From the NCBI GenBank assembly GCA_907163375.1, contig CAJQUW010008601.1:27075-91074 (forward strand): a stretch of DNA of 64,000 bases. Reading direction: 5' to 3'. The stretch comes from Prostheceraeus crozeri (lineage: Eukaryota > Platyhelminthes > Polycladida > Euryleptidae). The stretch's first letter is position 1. The number at the start of each line of letters is the position of its first letter. The notes below the pieces were generated by a model. The model saw nothing but the letters and a program-made list of their open reading frames with translations. It did not search any database and was not told the origin of the DNA. The position numbers and the translations under genes are program-made. Positions 23,166-33,713 of the stretch are shown here, one piece after another.

Positions 23166-23871
23166 CCCTTGCCGGCGTCCCTGGTTAGTCCTATGACATT
23201 CCAGCACATTCTCTCTTAATGAATGGATGTCAGAAAATGAAAAGCTTGGCATGTAAGAGGTGCAGTGGCCTAGACAATAGATATTCTTTGGCCTGCATCA
23301 CGGAAACAAGTAGAACAGAGGTGATTGCGGCGTTCTTAAAGGCATGTGAAACAATTCATTATGGGGTGCAGCCTGAGAGTAGCTACACATACTGCTGCAC
23401 ACCTACTTGAAAACTGAGAATTTACAAAATTTGAAAGTTGACCAAGCTCGCAATGTGTAATACAAAGTCATCTCCCCTATTGTCAGCGTCAGTATTCCGA
23501 CTGTGACAGTTTCAGGACGCTAGGACGTTCATCACAGATAACCACAGCCGCACAGAGCATTGTTTATTGAACATGCGTGCGACTCTCTTATCAACTTCCT
23601 TTGAAGATCATCAAAACATGCGCAAATACATCTTCATATTGTTTCACACAGCGCAGACATGTCAATAAATGATCCTCTGTCTATCAGACCCACTTAGCGG
23701 ACATGTCGACAATGTCGCAATCATCAATCCAGTCCTAAATTTGCTTTAATAACATCAATGAGTGAATTAGACACTACTTTAACACTAATGGTCAACAAAA
23801 ATAAAACCTAGAATGTTCATGGTATCAATTCTGATTCCCTCGAAATTCCCTTGATTGAATGTAGTTAATTA
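23166..23871. other. No gene seen
   Basis: Unique sequence between the end of duplication copy A and the next copy of the first repeat. Nothing recognisable. Confidence 0.5.
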
Positions 23872-24501
23872 GAAGTAACTAATACATGCATTTCTGTCCC
23901 ATTACTTCCATTTATATTTGTTGTGATAATGACTTCTTATTGATACATTTATAAGATTCAACATAGATATCTTAACTTTCATTCATTTAGTGGTTGACTA
24001 TCGGACTATTTTGTGGATGCATTTAATAGCATACCGTTGATCACTGACTTTCGTAAAATTGTCAAATTTGATTACGAGGTGACTTCAATGATCAGATGTT
24101 ACCTACTACAATCCGCCTTGCGATCACTTGTGGAGTTGGTGAGGTCGTCGATTGAAATTGCGGAGCTGTCTGAGAAAGGAAGAGAACATCTGCCGGATAT
24201 TTGTTGTTAAATGACCGGCTTCTCGCTAACGGCACAGCAGACCTGTTTATCTATGAATAACGTGCATGTCAACATGCCGCGACATGCACTTACCAACGGT
24301 CTTTTACTGATGCAGAACTTCAACACGGAATGAGATCTCAATGAAGACGATGAATAGGACTATACAGTCATATTCGAAGTTATTCTCAGATGAAGACTGC
24401 TTCAATCGAAGATAGTGAGTGTATGATTCTTCGAAGATAGCTGGTTAGCTAGATTCGCTAGATAATAGCTAGATAGCTGATTAGCTGAAGTTAGCTAGAT
24501 C
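23872..24501. repeat. Second copy of the first repeat, 5' part
   Basis: Matches 1-630. The last 76 bp (24425-24501), rich in AGCTAGAT, are also present at 29212-29287. Confidence 0.9.
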
Positions 24502-25028
24502 CACAGAATTAGATTGTTTAACCGCATCACTTTGCTAGAAGTGCAAACTGATTCAAACAGATGGCACTTGCAGGATAAATAGCCGTGCGTCGCTTGCGGA
24601 TTGCTCTGAATTCCTTCAAAATGCTCCGATCGCCACGATTCCTTCTGATTCGAAGAAATTGAGATCATTGCGCAAAAGTTTTCTCGATAATGTTGGGCCC
24701 TCCGATCATTTTAAAAAAAGTTAGCAGGCGCATGAAAAAACGTTCACAAACTTCTCTGTAGAACTTGACATCGACTGTGTCTCTTTGCTGTGTGATCCGG
24801 TTGATAACAGTCACTGAAACTTTGCACAATTTGGCGTGTTTAATGTTGAACTGACTGCTCATTGTTCGATTGCTATGGTATTTAGTCAGTAGATTGTGCC
24901 GTTTCAATAACGTTACATGTTCCAATGCTTCCCTTCTAGTCAAACAGAAGAAGAGGCAACCTGTCTAATTCTGTGGTTAGAACTTTATGGGCTCTTTGTT
25001 ACGGATTAAGTTTTGACTTTTCCAAATA

Positions 25029-25722
25029 TTGAAGGCCACCACAATTGAAACCGACGAAGACGATCTATTGAAGTTTGACTTGAAGAAGATGAGACTGGAT
25101 GATTTCTATAATCATCAGTGGAAATTCTTGCATGATTTCATCAAAATGATAATGCTGATTTCGCATGGTCAAGCAAATATCGGAAGGGGTTTCTCTGTGA
25201 CTTCAGATATGCGACAATCAAATATGTCGGCTAAATTATTAATGCCTCGAAGAAATGCGTACGATGGCATGAAAGCTACTAAATGTGCCCTCGATGATAT
25301 GCCAATTGCTAAGCAGATGATTCAGCATTGACGAGCTGCACGTTCCAGGTATCATATTTACTTGGTCCAAAGCTGCTGAACATCGACACGCAAGTGATTG
25401 AAAACGGAAAACCCTTACCGATCAAATTGATTTAAAAGCAAAGTGCATCAAATCTATCGGTAAAACAAAATTAGAATTCGCCGAAAACTCCGACGCGCTA
25501 GCCTTTTCCGCTGAAAAGAAAAACGATTTAACTCTTCTGGTGAGATCGAATGCTTTGCGGAAGCGCGTTGATGACTGTCATCAGAAGTGTGCTGCCTTGA
25601 AAGAGACATTGAGGAAGGGATCTGCAATGTCTTTGAATTATGTCAAAGATTTTAGATTTATGAATAGGCCTCTAGAGTTACCAAATCGTGTTAATTATAC
25701 ACATCTTGAGATGAGATGCTGA
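25029..25722 (+). pseudogene. hAT-like transposase C-terminal relic
   Basis: The first frame (25029-25331) contains MLISHGQANIGRGFSVTSDM, resembling the (S)ERxFS dimerisation motif of hAT-type transposases and of a common invertebrate transposon protein family. Further pieces in other frames look like its downstream coiled segment (LIDLKAKCIKSIGKTKLEF, then SDALAFSAEKKNDLTLLVRS and ALRKRVDDCHQKCAALKETL). There are several frame changes and stops. No N-terminal BED finger or catalytic domain was found upstream, and no terminal repeats. Confidence 0.6.
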
Positions 25723-26504
25723 CAATACCTGTTTGAGCTTAGTAGTTGATATGAAGTATGTTTTGTTGCATTTTGTAATTGCCTTTGAGTTCTTAATATC
25801 GATAAAGAGTTCAGAATGTAAACTTTTGTACTGTCTAAATTTTCAGTTTGAAGAGATTTGAAATTTAAATGTAATTCTCCGTATAAAAAGACTCAATTTA
25901 TTTTTCAAATTATGTAATATGTCATCAGAGATGCCTCCGACAGCACTCTATACGTACGAGTTTGGATTTTTTCAGATGATTTTCGTAAAGCATTTTACTC
26001 GTATGTGTCGTAACATCAATCAGTTTATCTTTTCAACACTTGTTTTTATTCAGCGTACCGAAGTGCGTTAAGGTAACAAAGTTAAAAAAACAAGCTAATG
26101 ACTAGTTAATTTTCAATAGGTACAAAGTATGATTTAAAAGAAAAGTTTTATATCCTAAAATGTCTAAAAATTTTCAAAATACTTACTAGAAGGACAAACA
26201 ACGCTTCTCCTCTCCTCATGTGTAATGAATTGGCGAGTAAGTCGTTGTGTTCGAAATTATGTTTATCACTTATATATTGAAAAGATCCCATTTAACAGTC
26301 TGCCCATTCAGATGATAAGAGGACAGGTCTGTTTCCAATCAAAATACCAGATCTAGCTAATAACACAGCAGGATTACGCTATCTAAAATCTACCAGGTGT
26401 GTAAGAGAATTAATGTTAGTTCCTTAAGCTAAAACGTGAAATAGAATTCTACAAAATATGCATGCAAATTATTTGACTATTTTTAATGAGGTCATCAACA
26501 GGAA
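25723..26504. other. No gene seen
   Basis: AT-rich. A segment around 26350-26400 (AGATCTAGC, ACGCTATCTAAAATCTACCAGGTGT) weakly resembles 1185-1215 of the first repeat. Confidence 0.4.
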
Positions 26505-26562
26505 CTTGGTCAGGACGATCGCGTTTCGACCGCTTAATCCTGGACGCTCAAACCCGACCAAG
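26505..26562 (-). repeat. Structured motif (second sequence variant)
   Basis: On the minus strand CTTGGTCGGG pairs with CCTGACCAAG (one G-U pair) around a loop with TTTGAGCGTCCAGG and GGTCGAAACGCGATCG. The loop core matches the copies at 2297 and 30963, whereas the stem does not. Confidence 0.65.
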
Positions 26563-26945
26563 CGCGGTCCTGTATATTTAAGATGCACAGCCTCAAAAAT
26601 TAATTTTATAATAGAGAAAGATTAGCATCTATCAAAAAAATAGAGTCACTATTGATTGAAATGTACATCAGGCATTTGAAAGAAGGACAGAGTCCAGCCA
26701 GTTAGTTTGTTTATCAGCTTTGCTACAGTAACAGATCAAAAGAGCATTTCTTTTAGTTCTTTTATTTTTTTCATTTTCGGGAAGGAGTTTCAAGTTTTAT
26801 ACATGTTAGTTTGTATACTATCTTTGATATGAAAACGCTTATCTTAAACTTTGCACATGTACTAAATAGGCTTATACTTATTCGGCTGCTATATAATTCC
26901 GCTTAGCAACCGTTTAATTCCGTATACGCAGTATTATTTTTATAT

Positions 26946-27041
26946 AGCGAAATAAAAGCCGAAAGATGCTATGATCTTGTTTCATTTTTTTCTTCCCTCT
27001 CACCCTAAAAGGTCACAGCAGCTATCGGCTTTTATTTCGCT
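26946..27041. repeat. 96-bp foldback element
   Basis: AGCGAAATAAAAGCCGA (26946-26962) is exactly repeated in inverted orientation at 27025-27041. The ends are next to TA dinucleotides. It could be a Tc1/mariner-type MITE. Confidence 0.7.
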
Positions 27042-27504
27042 GTATTAATATACTTCGCAATATTGAATAAAATATATGAAATACTTATAACTGAACCAGT
27101 CTTTCAACGCACTAAATTTATAATACTGACATCGATTTCGGCGGTCCGGCTTGGTCACTTTGTATTTAAAAATGTACTTTGTGTATATTTAATAATGTTT
27201 TCGAAGACTTTCTTTGAAAATTGTGTGATGATAACAAAAAGATGCTTAGCATTATCTTATTACACATTATTACCAGATGAATGCAATAATTTGACACTCA
27301 AACGAACTACCAAAAAATAGTACTTTAATGTACTGTCGAAAAATTTTTATCAGTGAACATTTTTTTTCAGATTGAGTAGGAACCCTGATAAGTGATTAAT
27401 ACAGCCAGAGCTAATATTTTCAATACATAATTCAATATATGCTGTGATAAAAAGGCGTGAGAATCAGTCCTAATTCAGTTTTGCAGCAAAGCATGCTCGT
27501 GGTG

Positions 27505-27812
27505 TTCCTCCCGGAGATGATGCTTCAGACGTCCTTGACACACCGAAGCTATTGTTAATCATTCAAATCATTGACATTGTGTTATGGATTAAAGATCAGC
27601 ATAGATATCTCCCCGAGATGATGCTTCAGGCGTCATTGACACAGCGAAGCTATTGTTAGTCATTCAGATCATTGACATTGTGTTATGGATTAAAGATCAG
27701 CATAGATATCTCCCCGAGATGATGCTTCAGACGTCCTTGACACACCGAAGCTATTGTTAATCATTCAGATCATTGACATTGTGTTATGGATTAAAGATCA
27801 GCATAGATATCT
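27505..27812. repeat. 101-bp tandem repeat, three units
   Basis: GAGATGATGCTTCAG recurs at 27514, 27615 and 27716. Units end ...AAAGATCAGCATAGATATCTC and are nearly identical. Confidence 0.95.
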
Positions 27813-28299
27813 CACAGAATTGGAGTGGTAAGATGGTAGGATTCTTGACAATTCAAAATCATAATTTATCGTGTGAAAAGCGCCAGTTCTGATTGCTTCT
27901 AGTGAATCACAATATTCATGATGATCCCCACAGAATCCCCATAGAAGCGCTATGGGAGCTGTGCGGATGACCTCAGCACCCATGCCCACCCCATATCCAT
28001 GGATGTACCCAGAGAATCCCCATAGCCACGGCAACCTTGACAGTGTATTTATGGAATTTGATCTGGGCCATTTCCCTGTTATTTTTTCATTACCTACTTC
28101 AACTTCGCAAGAATCCGAGACGCAATGTCCTCATACACATGCATCATGCGAGTCACATGCACGTTGCGTGTTTCATGGCCTGTGTCTGTTACAGTAATTC
28201 GTCTTGCAACTTTTTTTCTGCATGAAGATCAGAGAGACCTGACTGGACAATAGCTTAAGAAATTTACTTCAACAAAACTAACAGCTGACAAATGATCAC
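27813..28299. other. No gene seen
   Basis: Contains two imperfect copies of a CTATGGGGATTCT-type string (minus strand) near 27940 and 28020. Open frames on both strands are unsupported. Confidence 0.4.
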
Positions 28300-28840
28300 T
28301 AGGTGGTGACTTCAATGATCAGATGTTACCTGCTCCGATCCGCCTTGCGATTACCTGTTGGTTTTTCAATCAAATTCGGTAGTCAGAGCTGTCTGAGAAA
28401 GAAACAAAACATCTGCAGGAGTTCTGTCTTTAAAGGACCGTCTTCTCGCTTGGTACAGCAGCATTGTTCTTCTAAGAATAACGCGGATGTCAACATGCCG
28501 CGACATGCACTTACCAGCGTTGTTTTCTGACACAGAACTTCAACACAGAATGAGATCTCAATGAAGACGATGAATAGGACTACACATTCATATTCGAAGT
28601 TATTCTCAGATGAAGACTGCTACTATCCAATGTGAGAAAAAGGCTTGGGTGCTTCATGGGGTATGTTTATACCAACCTTTCGGCTCCTTTCTCAGACAGC
28701 TGTCTTCTACCTGCCTTTGTGTTGCTAGGCTCTCCAGACCCCTGGACGTTAGTATTAACCGATACGGCAAGTTTACCCTCAATGTATTGAAGCAAGAATC
28801 GTCTGTGTTTTCATCACTAATAATTCCATGATATCTTTAG

Positions 28841-28863
28841 GACTTCGAAGGACCGCGTTGACG
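28841..28863 (+). CDS. RSU1: RSU1 candidate short exon (tentative)
   Basis: The 23 bp between ATATCTTTAG and GTGAGT encode LRRTALT in a phase that joins directly to the next exon and fits the leucine-rich-repeat spacing (LxxNxI-type position before KIAPEI). A branch-point-like CTAAT lies upstream. Very short exons are hard to prove. The true exon could begin further upstream. All earlier RSU1 exons are unseen. Confidence 0.4.
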
Positions 28864-29056
28864 GTGAGTATTGTTTTAATCGTCCCCGCTTGTTTTGTCA
28901 AGTTCTAAAGGAATTGCCTTCTTTGTCGCCTCTCAGATTTTGTTCGCAGTTCTGTTGTTGGCTGTTCCGGTTGTTGCTTGGTAGCCTTAGTTGCATCGTC
29001 GTTCTTATCTCCCATTCCGTAGAGTTCATGACAATTACTTGATTCCAACATTTCAG

Positions 29057-29109
29057 AAAATCGCTCCGGAAATCAACCGATTGAAGAAACTTCGAACTTT
29101 GAACTTTGG
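29057..29109 (+). CDS. RSU1: RSU1 leucine-rich-repeat exon
   Basis: Between ACATTTCAG and GTGAGT. It encodes KIAPEINRLKKLRTLNF plus two bases (GG), aligning without gaps to ELPTQISSLQKLKHLNLG of vertebrate RSU1. The two leftover bases join the single A that opens the next exon to give the expected glycine before LNRL. This phase match across a 4-kb intron is good evidence that the exon is real. It lies in the 587 bp missing from the repeat copy at 1-2542. Confidence 0.8.
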
Positions 29110-30469
29110 GTGAGTTTGAAATACAAGAATCGAAGGTCTATAAGCTTTACATGAGAGGTAGGCAACTGGGCTTCAATTCGTATTGACCGAAGATAGTTCA
29201 TTAGCCAATCATTCTTCGAAGATAGCTGGTTAGCTAGACTCGCTAGATGATAGCTAGATAGCTGATTAGCTGAAGTTAGCTAGATCTCATCGAAGTTTTC
29301 TCTGCTTGTCGATTTTGCGCAGTTTGCCTGACAGTAGGTTAGCAAATGACATCTGAAAATGCTTCCAATGTGAAATTGATATCTATGTATGTGATGGAAT
29401 GGAGCGAAAGAGTTTCCATGGCAGTATTTTTGGTGGTGTTGTCAACCCACCCCCTCCCTGCTATTGGGACGGGCTCCGGGGACATCAGGTGTCCGACTGG
29501 CCATTCGCCTGCTCACAATGCCGGATGAGCTGTGTGCACTTGAAGGGGCCAACCCGGAGATCCCATGGTGTGAGCGTTGTGTGTGTTTGTGTGCAGAAGA
29601 AGAAGTGTTTTGTATTGTGCGGTTGAGATTTACAAAGGGGGCAAAGAGGTGAAGAGTGGACAATCAAGAAGGGTGATTTGTTGGTGCAGAGTTGTGCCAG
29701 TGTTCTGCATGTGAGTCTCTCGAGCGTTTGTTCTGATTTGTGAACCGTTGGGAATTGCGTTGATGATTTTGTTTTTTTGTCTGTGCGTTAGAGGTATGTG
29801 CCGACAGTATTTTTGGTCAATCATAAGATCAGATCCAGCACAACGAAACTACGCTACCTAAGATCTATCAGGTGTAGGAATAATATTGGCGGGAATTAAA
29901 TACTCCGAAATACGCGTTATACTCTGCTAGAATCTCAGTTGCATAAGGAGCGTAAAAATGAAGTAATTTCACGTCTAAATAAATAAATGTATCAAAAATA
30001 TTAATAGCGGCGGTCGGGCCTCAATCTATTGGGAGCCAACCAATGAGTTGAACTCTTGGATTTCTTAAACGGTAGGTTCTCTTGAATTGCTGAGTGCAAG
30101 CCTTGCTGTAAGCACTGGATGTGTGACTTTGGTACACTTTCTTCAAAGATAGATTCACTAAAATTCTGAAAATGTATTTCTGTACATGTACAACATTTCA
30201 TTTGTTGAAAACTGAATGTCACATGTGATCCATTAGCTAATGTCAAAACAATGATGTAAGATGAACTGCCAATGTACGATGAATGTTACGTAAATGGATG
30301 TTGACCTACTTCGATTAACCAGAGAATAGGCTGGGCATGCAGAAGGTCACCTGAGCCTAGTAATAATAATAATGACAATTGTATTTGCATAAAACAACAA
30401 ATACATGGCCCGAAGTGGACATACACTGAACATTTGAACAGAAATAACTTGAATGAGGACAGGTCATAC

Positions 30470-30832
30470 TGCTTTAGCTATCAAATATCGTCGATGGAAG
30501 GAAGAATGGGCTCTAAGTCAGAAACAACGACTGCACAAGTTCATTGACGAACCCGGCAACATTCAAAGTACCGAACTACCGCGAAAGCCATTCTCAACCG
30601 CCTCCGGACAGGTGTAGGTCCCTTTGCTGCTAGCATGAAAGACTGGGGACTAAAAACGTCATCAGTCTGTGATTGCGACTACTTAGAGCAGACTCTACCG
30701 ACCACCCAACGACGATCAAGGCCTCAAGATCCTGGACGATGACACGAGGGCTAGCTGAAACGAAGCTGCAAATTTGAGCGACGGCAAATGGCAAACGACA
30801 GAAGAAGAAAATCGTTTCTAATAAAGAAGTCA
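30470..30832 (+). pseudogene. LINE ORF2 3' remnant, second copy
   Basis: Near-identical to 1815-2190. It carries the same interrupted C-terminal tail with CDC and EQT motifs and a few base differences. Confidence 0.55.
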
Positions 30833-30962
30833 ATGATGCACCTTTGGAATTCAGCTAGTGATGAAGCACGTCTTCTCTGCCTAAGTATTACTTATTATTA
30901 CACATATCATTACTGTATTGATTTTAGAATGCCAGCCGCATATAAGTTTATGCGGGGCCCCG

Positions 30963-31014
30963 CCCGCCTGAGCTTAATCGTTCAGGTAGAGGGGCCGAAA
31001 CGCGATCAGGCGGG
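30963..31014 (+). repeat. Structured motif, copy in third repeat
   Basis: Stem CCCGCCTGA (30963-30971) with TCAGGCGGG (31006-31014), loop with GTTCAGG and CCGAAACGCGA. Same position relative to the LINE relic as the motif at 2297. Confidence 0.7.
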
Positions 31015-31208
31015 TACCTGCTGACGACTGGCTATTGTTTTCTTTGTTTTAACATTGTTTTTTATCGCTAACTGCCCTAGTGTGATGAATGGACTGTGTC
31101 AGTTACTGTTCTCCATGGGATTGACATGGTGATTACTAAGTGTCTATTTATATAGGCTATAAGTGCCTAATCAATCGAGCCTGAAACTCTGACCAAGGAG
31201 ATCACAGG

Positions 31209-31570
31209 TTAAGCGGCCTTGTACGATCTCGTACACATAAGGGTGAAGTCCAGCCCGTATAGCACTATGTTATGGACCCCCGGGAAGGTCCGCCGGGCAC
31301 GCAATCAGATCCGTCAAGTCGTTGTGCTTAAAGACCTTCATGCATTCATGCATTTGTCGAGGATCACAAGTCAAAGGACCATTAGGGGTAAGGTACAGCC
31401 CCGCTTTAGAAGCGCTGATTAAAAAATGGACTAGTGGGAAGGTCCTCCACACCGATCTCGTCAAGTTTGGCTCTAAAATGTAGTCCCAGGATAGTCAAAA
31501 GTTTGACGCGCCTTGAACGTTTAATGTCTGCCGGTGGGAACGCACCACCTGTCCTCTTAAGGGAAGACCT
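31209..31570. other. Compositionally distinct block, unidentified
   Basis: Noticeably less AT-rich than its surroundings, with a 6-bp-stem palindrome GTACGATCTCGTAC, paired CCGGGAAGGTCC / AAGGTCCTCC-like strings and no convincing frame. It starts exactly where homology to the first repeat ends. It could be a fragment of an unrecognised mobile element. Confidence 0.35.
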
Positions 31571-31912
31571 TTAGTCTTATTAAATATAAGTTTATTAAAA
31601 TTGTGAAACATTTAGACGTCGTTATGGGAATGTCCCAGCTTCAATAACAAGGAGATCCACATATTGAAAACATCACACGAATAAATAAATGTCGAAAATC
31701 ATGATTTGATAGTTTAGGATAAATTGTCATTTTGTCTGAGGTTGCCCTGATTACAGTATACAAAAAGATCACTAAACCTGATGTCAACAAGTTCGCTCGC
31801 AATATGAAGATCAAGTCGGCGATCATTTGATGACAAAAGATCATGTTTCTTGAAGAAGCGAAGTCTGTAATCGAGTTTCCGTAAATTGGGAAAGAATCGA
31901 GTCATTCGCCGT
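31571..31912. other. No gene seen
   Basis: AT-rich single-copy DNA ending in the left target-site duplication of the element at 31913. Confidence 0.5.
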
Positions 31913-32938
31913 CATAGAAGTAGATAATAGTACACTAGAATGGAAGTTTGATATCTTGCCTATGTACAATGATGGCACATTGAGAAATCTATGGTTTGTA
32001 GATCAGATTCGATCTAAAACATTGTATCATAGTCAAACCATTTGCCAAGTTGGTTGTGGAAGTTGTTAACAGCAAATTGCAGGATTTTCATGAAGAGAAT
32101 TGCAAGTGAGATAATGGCATTGTTTTATGTGAAATAGCCTGCTATTCCATGGATTAATATACTGTGTCTATTTGTGCCAGTCATTGACACCAATTTTCCA
32201 ATTTTTCAACACTGGAATACGAATTGAAATTTGGTTCCCAGAGTCATAATCGAAAGTAGTCGGTGTACTGGTTGTAAGAACATTTCTAGAATTCAAAGAG
32301 AAAAATTCTAATTATTGGATTATTTCTCCTCCTAACGGTCAAGAAACCTGGCGCTCTTCTGCAAAAAATCACATCGAAGCTTCTTTAGAGACAGTCATTT
32401 ATCGGATAAATGAAATATCGTTGGAGCTTTTCAATTAATCACTAAATGATTTATATGACATAGTGTGGTGATATTTTGGAGGCTCATATTCGAATGCATG
32501 CAAAGGTTTTGAAAATAGTTTAAATATAATGAACAGGGGAATCCTTCAAAGTAAAATGAATACTGTAAGATTTCTTAGCCTCTGATTTCAAGCTGGAGTC
32601 ATGCATGTTCTGTAAATGGACATTACAAGTTGCATATGTGTCTGATTATACTCTTGATTGATTATAGGAGCGATATTTCAAAATGATGACCATACAGAAC
32701 GCTTTGAAGGATTCCCTTCTCTGCCATCCTGTCGCTGCACTATTTTATCAATTCACTATAGCTTTTGTGTACATGATCTTTGGACAAGGGGCAACAATCC
32801 AGATCACAAATTGACTTGATAATTGAAAATGTCAACCAGAAAACAAGAAAACCAGTCCGCAAAAGTTCCCCCGGAGTGTGCCATAATTTTCATGCAATTT
32901 CCATTCTAGGACTTTCTATGGTATTGTTAATTTCTATG
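31913..32938. mobile_element. 1026-bp hAT-like non-autonomous element
   Basis: Flanked by a perfect 8-bp duplication TTCGCCGT (31905-31912 and 32939-32946). Ends CATAGAA...TTCTATG. Imperfect terminal repeats extend inward and share CTAGAATGGAA about 25-35 bp from each end. There is no transposase frame. The 8-bp duplication is what hAT elements make. The 47-bp element at 17209 shares both ends. Confidence 0.9.
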
Positions 32939-33114
32939 TTCGCCGTTGAACATTTTCCAGCAGATTAACATTCTTGGCTCGATAAGTATTCCAAATAAGA
33001 CATCACCGACTGTACAGGAAATTCCAGTCTATTTCCAGAATCTTGACTAGGTAGAGGTACACGAACCTCTCATCATTGCACAGTTGGAAAGAAGCTCAAA
33101 TTCTCTCTCCTCAG

Positions 33115-33233
33115 ATTGAACCGGTTATCGAGTCTTCCTCCCAACTTCGGCGGATTCCCCGACCTGCGGATGCTTGATCTCTCCTACAACAACCTCAACG
33201 AAACGATGCTGTCAGAAAATCTCTTCAACTGCG
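33115..33233 (+). CDS. RSU1: RSU1 leucine-rich-repeat exon
   Basis: Acceptor CTCTCCTCAG, donor GTGAGG. It encodes LNRLSSLPPNFGGFPDLRML, then DLSYNNLNETMLSENLFNC, close to vertebrate MNRLNTLPRGFGSLPALEVL / DLTYNNLSENSLPGNFF. Two leucine-rich repeats. RSU1 binds PINCH in the integrin-linked kinase complex at cell-matrix adhesions. Confidence 0.93.
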
Positions 33234-33294
33234 GTGAGGCCTTCCACTTCTCCGTCATTCTCACTCAAATCTCATCATCTTTCTTTACCTACAG

Positions 33295-33377
33295 AGAACT
33301 TATTGTCGCTCTACCTCAGCGATAACGAATTCGAATTCCTTCCTCCTTCTATAGGCAAGCTGAAAAACCTGGAAATT
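33295..33377 (+). CDS. RSU1: RSU1 leucine-rich-repeat exon
   Basis: Acceptor ACCTACAG, donor GTGAGT. It encodes ENLLSLYLSDNEFEFLPPSI then GKLKNLEI, matching vertebrate LRALYLSDNDFEILPPDIGKLTKLQI almost position for position. The split codon with the previous exon gives Glu. Only 61 bp separate the two exons. Confidence 0.95.
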
Positions 33378-33598
33378 GTGAGTTCAACTTATTCTGATAT
33401 CCACTGTTAACTTCTACAGATGTCATCATCCATTCCCATAGAAATCTGATATCATTTCCATCTCCCTCTCCAGTTGGGCGGAGCTGTCCAAAGTCATGTA
33501 CGTGAATAGCACGGCATGTACTTCGTTTCCACCGCTCCATATGATCTTTCTTAATTAGCAGTCGAACATTGAATCAGATTTCTGTGTTTATATTGTAG

Positions 33599-33713
33599 TT
33601 GGTACTTCGAGACAACGACTTGGTCATTCTACCTCCAGAAATCGGCAATCTTGTGCGTCTGCGGGAACTCCTTCTCAACGGCAATCGCCTGACTGCTCTT
33701 CCGCCAGAATTCA
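33599..33713 (+). CDS. RSU1: RSU1 leucine-rich-repeat exon
   Basis: Acceptor TATATTGTAG, donor GTGAGT. It encodes LVLRDNDLVILPPEIGNLVR, then LRELLLNGNRLTALPPEF plus one base, matching vertebrate LSLRDNDLISLPKEIGELTQ / LKELHIQGNRLTVLPPEL. The leftover A completes a serine codon with the GT that opens the exon at 55010 or at 10008. The downstream intron is 21.3 kb and contains the lectin gene and the large insertion. Confidence 0.95.

Larger units (their letters stand above)
28300..31208. repeat. Third copy of the first repeat, split by RSU1 exon DNA
   Basis: 28300-28621 matches about 225-545 and 29209-31208 matches about 555-2542. The intervening 28622-29208 carries RSU1 exons and has no counterpart in the copy at 1-2542. 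The copy also has an extra hairpin at 30936-30955 (CCGCATA, 6-base loop, TATGCGG). Confidence 0.85.

Noticed and set aside
27798-28197. Opposing frames of about 80 codons around 27.8-28.2 kb
   Set aside because: They overlap on opposite strands over imperfect short repeats, with no family resemblance.
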